Shown in pieces: positions 44,340-45,587 of a stretch of 45,587 bases of DNA; the first letter of the stretch is position 1; each line of letters starts with the position of its first letter. Source of the stretch: Algicola sp. GTDB taxonomy: Bacteria; Bacteroidota; Bacteroidia; Flavobacteriales; Flavobacteriaceae. The notes beneath the pieces were generated by a model. It saw nothing but the letters and a program-made list of their open reading frames with translations, was not told the origin of the DNA and did not search any database. A program made the position numbers and the translations under genes. The DNA lies in contig JAAEZI010000022.1 in assembly GCA_018222915.1 (NCBI GenBank), positions 1 to 45,587 on the forward strand, written 5' to 3'.

Positions 44340-44690
44340 ATGCCGAAAATTGAATACCGTGTATATGTTGTCGAACTCTCAAAACGCGTTTTTACTGAAA
44401 ATTCAAGGTTTAGAGCGGCTAATCCACAATTTAATGGTGTCTTGCAATGTTTGTATGTTGGCATGACGAGTAAAACACCCAAAGAACGTTTCCTTCAGCA
44501 CAAAACGGGATATCGAAACAAAAAAGGGTATAAACTCTCCTCTAACATCGTGGAAAAGTATGGTTTGTATTTACGTCCGAGTCTATACAATCACATTGCA
44601 CCAATGACAACGCGTGCAGAAGCCGTTAAGATGGAAGAAACATTAGCCTTGGAATTACGACGACAACGATATGCTGTTTGGTTCAATTAA
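44340..44690 (+). CDS. GIY-YIG-like nuclease domain protein
   Basis: The 116-residue protein has the compact GIY-YIG layout. YRVYVVELS is the first strand and CLYVGMTSK the second (YVG in place of YIG). KERFLQHKTG supplies the catalytic Arg, and EAVKMEETLALELRRQ the metal-binding Glu. There is no extra DNA-binding domain, so it resembles the stand-alone UPF0213-like or phage-type GIY-YIG proteins. The key residues Tyr, Arg and Glu appear present, so activity is possible, but substrate and role are unknown. It is 17 bp after the tricorn-like gene, perhaps in the same transcript, and converges on the glycosyltransferase gene 3 bp away. Confidence 0.8.
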   Translation: MPKIEYRVYVVELSKRVFTENSRFRAANPQFNGVLQCLYVGMTSKTPKERFLQHKTGYRNKKGYKLSSNIVEKYGLYLRPSLYNHIAPMTTRAEAVKMEETLALELRRQRYAVWFN

Positions 44691-44693
44691 ACT

Positions 44694-45587
44694 TTAATTA
44701 AGAACACGTCTTATCAAGGCCATACTCTCATCCAATGAGGTGGTATTGGTATTAATTGGGAAGTTATTGGGACCGTAGGGTTTATATTCGTGAATGTTAG
44801 GTTTTGAAAATAAACCGATGGTTGGTGTTAAAGCCGCAGCAGCTAAATGCATCATACCACTGTCTGCTCCTATAAATACTTCTGTATTATGCATTACTGA
44901 AGCAATTTCACGTATTTCCTTACTGTAATAGGTGGTTGCCTCAAACTGTATTTGCGACACATTTTCAATAGGTAAAATCTCCAAGATTTTATACTCAGGA
45001 AATTCAACTTTCAATCGTTCATAAAAAGTTCGCCACCATTCAGTACTGTAACATTTCGTTCCCGTAGCAAATGTAAAAATAGCTAAGACTGGTCTATCAT
45101 CATTGACAATTGACTTTAAAATGGATGCGCCTTGTTCTATTTCAGATGCTGTTAATTTTAAATCCAGAGGTGGCAAATGCTCATCAGTCATGGGAACTAT
45201 CTTACTTAAATAATATCTTAAGTCGTAAATGGGTCCAATCGCAATATGATCTCTGTTAGCAAACGGGACATTATTATTTTCAGGTGAGCCACCAAAAATT
45301 TTATGCTTGGAAATTGCGAGTTTCGTGAGCAAACGTCCGGAGGATGAGCCTTCAACCGCATTAATAACCATGTCGTATCTACTGAACTTAACTTTTATCC
45401 ACAATCGTATGTATTTGATAAGCTCGTTAAACGGTTTTCTCGGTAATGCTAAAAACGATCGTACCGAGGTATAATTTCCAAACACAATGGGAGCCAAATA
45501 GTCTCCTTTAACTAAAATGTCTATGCTGCAATTCGGAAATGTGTTCGAAATTTCTTCAATAAGTGGTGTTGTCAAAAGTAAATTTCC
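44694..45587 (-). CDS. Glycosyltransferase family 9 (heptosyltransferase-like), N-terminus beyond the window
   Basis: The frame stays open to the last base; the edge reads GNLLLTTPLIEEI, part of the GT9 opening motif GDxLLTTPxI, so only about 10-15 N-terminal residues are missing. The visible 297 residues include a Rossmann-like first half (CSIDILVKGDYLAPIVFGN), the donor-site region VLAIFTFATGTKCYSTEWW and the GT9 signature VFIGADSGMMHLAAAALTPTIGLF (in two blocks). ADP-heptose transferases of LPS core synthesis share these. The heptose donor is assumed from the family; other sugars are possible. Confidence 0.9.
   Translation of the reverse strand, partial: GNLLLTTPLIEEISNTFPNCSIDILVKGDYLAPIVFGNYTSVRSFLALPRKPFNELIKYIRLWIKVKFSRYDMVINAVEGSSSGRLLTKLAISKHKIFGGSPENNNVPFANRDHIAIGPIYDLRYYLSKIVPMTDEHLPPLDLKLTASEIEQGASILKSIVNDDRPVLAIFTFATGTKCYSTEWWRTFYERLKVEFPEYKILEILPIENVSQIQFEATTYYSKEIREIASVMHNTEVFIGADSGMMHLAAAALTPTIGLFSKPNIHEYKPYGPNNFPINTNTTSLDESMALIRRVLN

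Noticed and set aside
1-45587. CRISPR arrays, tRNA, rRNA or IS elements anywhere in the window
   Set aside because: No regularly spaced repeats, no tRNA cloverleaf arms with a CCA-type end, and no transposase-like frame with terminal inverted repeats were found by eye.

Overview
The window is AT-rich, gene-dense chromosome from a member of the Bacteroidota, most likely a marine Flavobacteriaceae. The evidence is several perfect TAnnTTTG promoter -7 elements, an absence of strong Shine-Dalgarno sites, type IX secretion C-terminal sorting domains, a TonB-dependent beta-barrel receptor, menaquinone genes, and small proteins of flavobacterial type (CAL67264-like, DUF2853). Genus cannot be read from the sequence. 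No rRNA, tRNA, IS element, integrase or CRISPR array is visible, and no gene-free stretch exceeds 300 bp (the longest are about 200 bp).

Layout. 1-2.7 kb: end of an outer-membrane receptor gene and a small membrane protein. 2.8-7.2 kb: class II fumarase, then two tandem paralogous secreted FG-GAP/VCBS repeat proteins with T9SS tails. 7.3-11.6 kb: histidine utilisation (hutI, hutG) interrupted by an opposing coiled-coil gene, then a GNAT acetyltransferase and a small TM protein. 11.7-20.5 kb: a co-directional eight-gene minus-strand cluster built around a divergent AAA+ ATPase, with a long coiled-coil protein, four membrane proteins and two soluble proteins. I recognise no described system here, and it is the best candidate for something new. 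20.7-23.8 kb: a lipoprotein metallo-beta-lactamase-fold protein, a small membrane protein, EttA-type ABC-F and a small membrane protein. 23.9-26.6 kb: a redox-stress operon (FMN reductase, MarR, two pirins) with a visible promoter and two matching operator-like palindromes. 26.7-28.9 kb: acyl-CoA carboxylase beta subunit and a degenerate vWA-like exported protein.

29-41 kb holds five menaquinone genes in three minus-strand units: menC-CPBP protease-menE, menB-menA, and menD. Between them lie a DUF2490-like protein, a frameshifted sterol desaturase-family gene with an SDR, a UPF0173 hydrolase, a CvfB-like RNA-binding protein and a DUF2853 protein. menF, menH and the DHNA-CoA thioesterase gene are not in the window. 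41-45.6 kb: a tricorn-like S41 protease, a GIY-YIG-like protein and the C-terminal part of a family 9 glycosyltransferase that runs off the right edge.

Where an open frame begins at TTG or GTG ahead of a better in-frame ATG, I set the start at the ATG, using signal peptides, neighbour spacing and promoter position. Functions are read from motifs by eye; no database search was possible.
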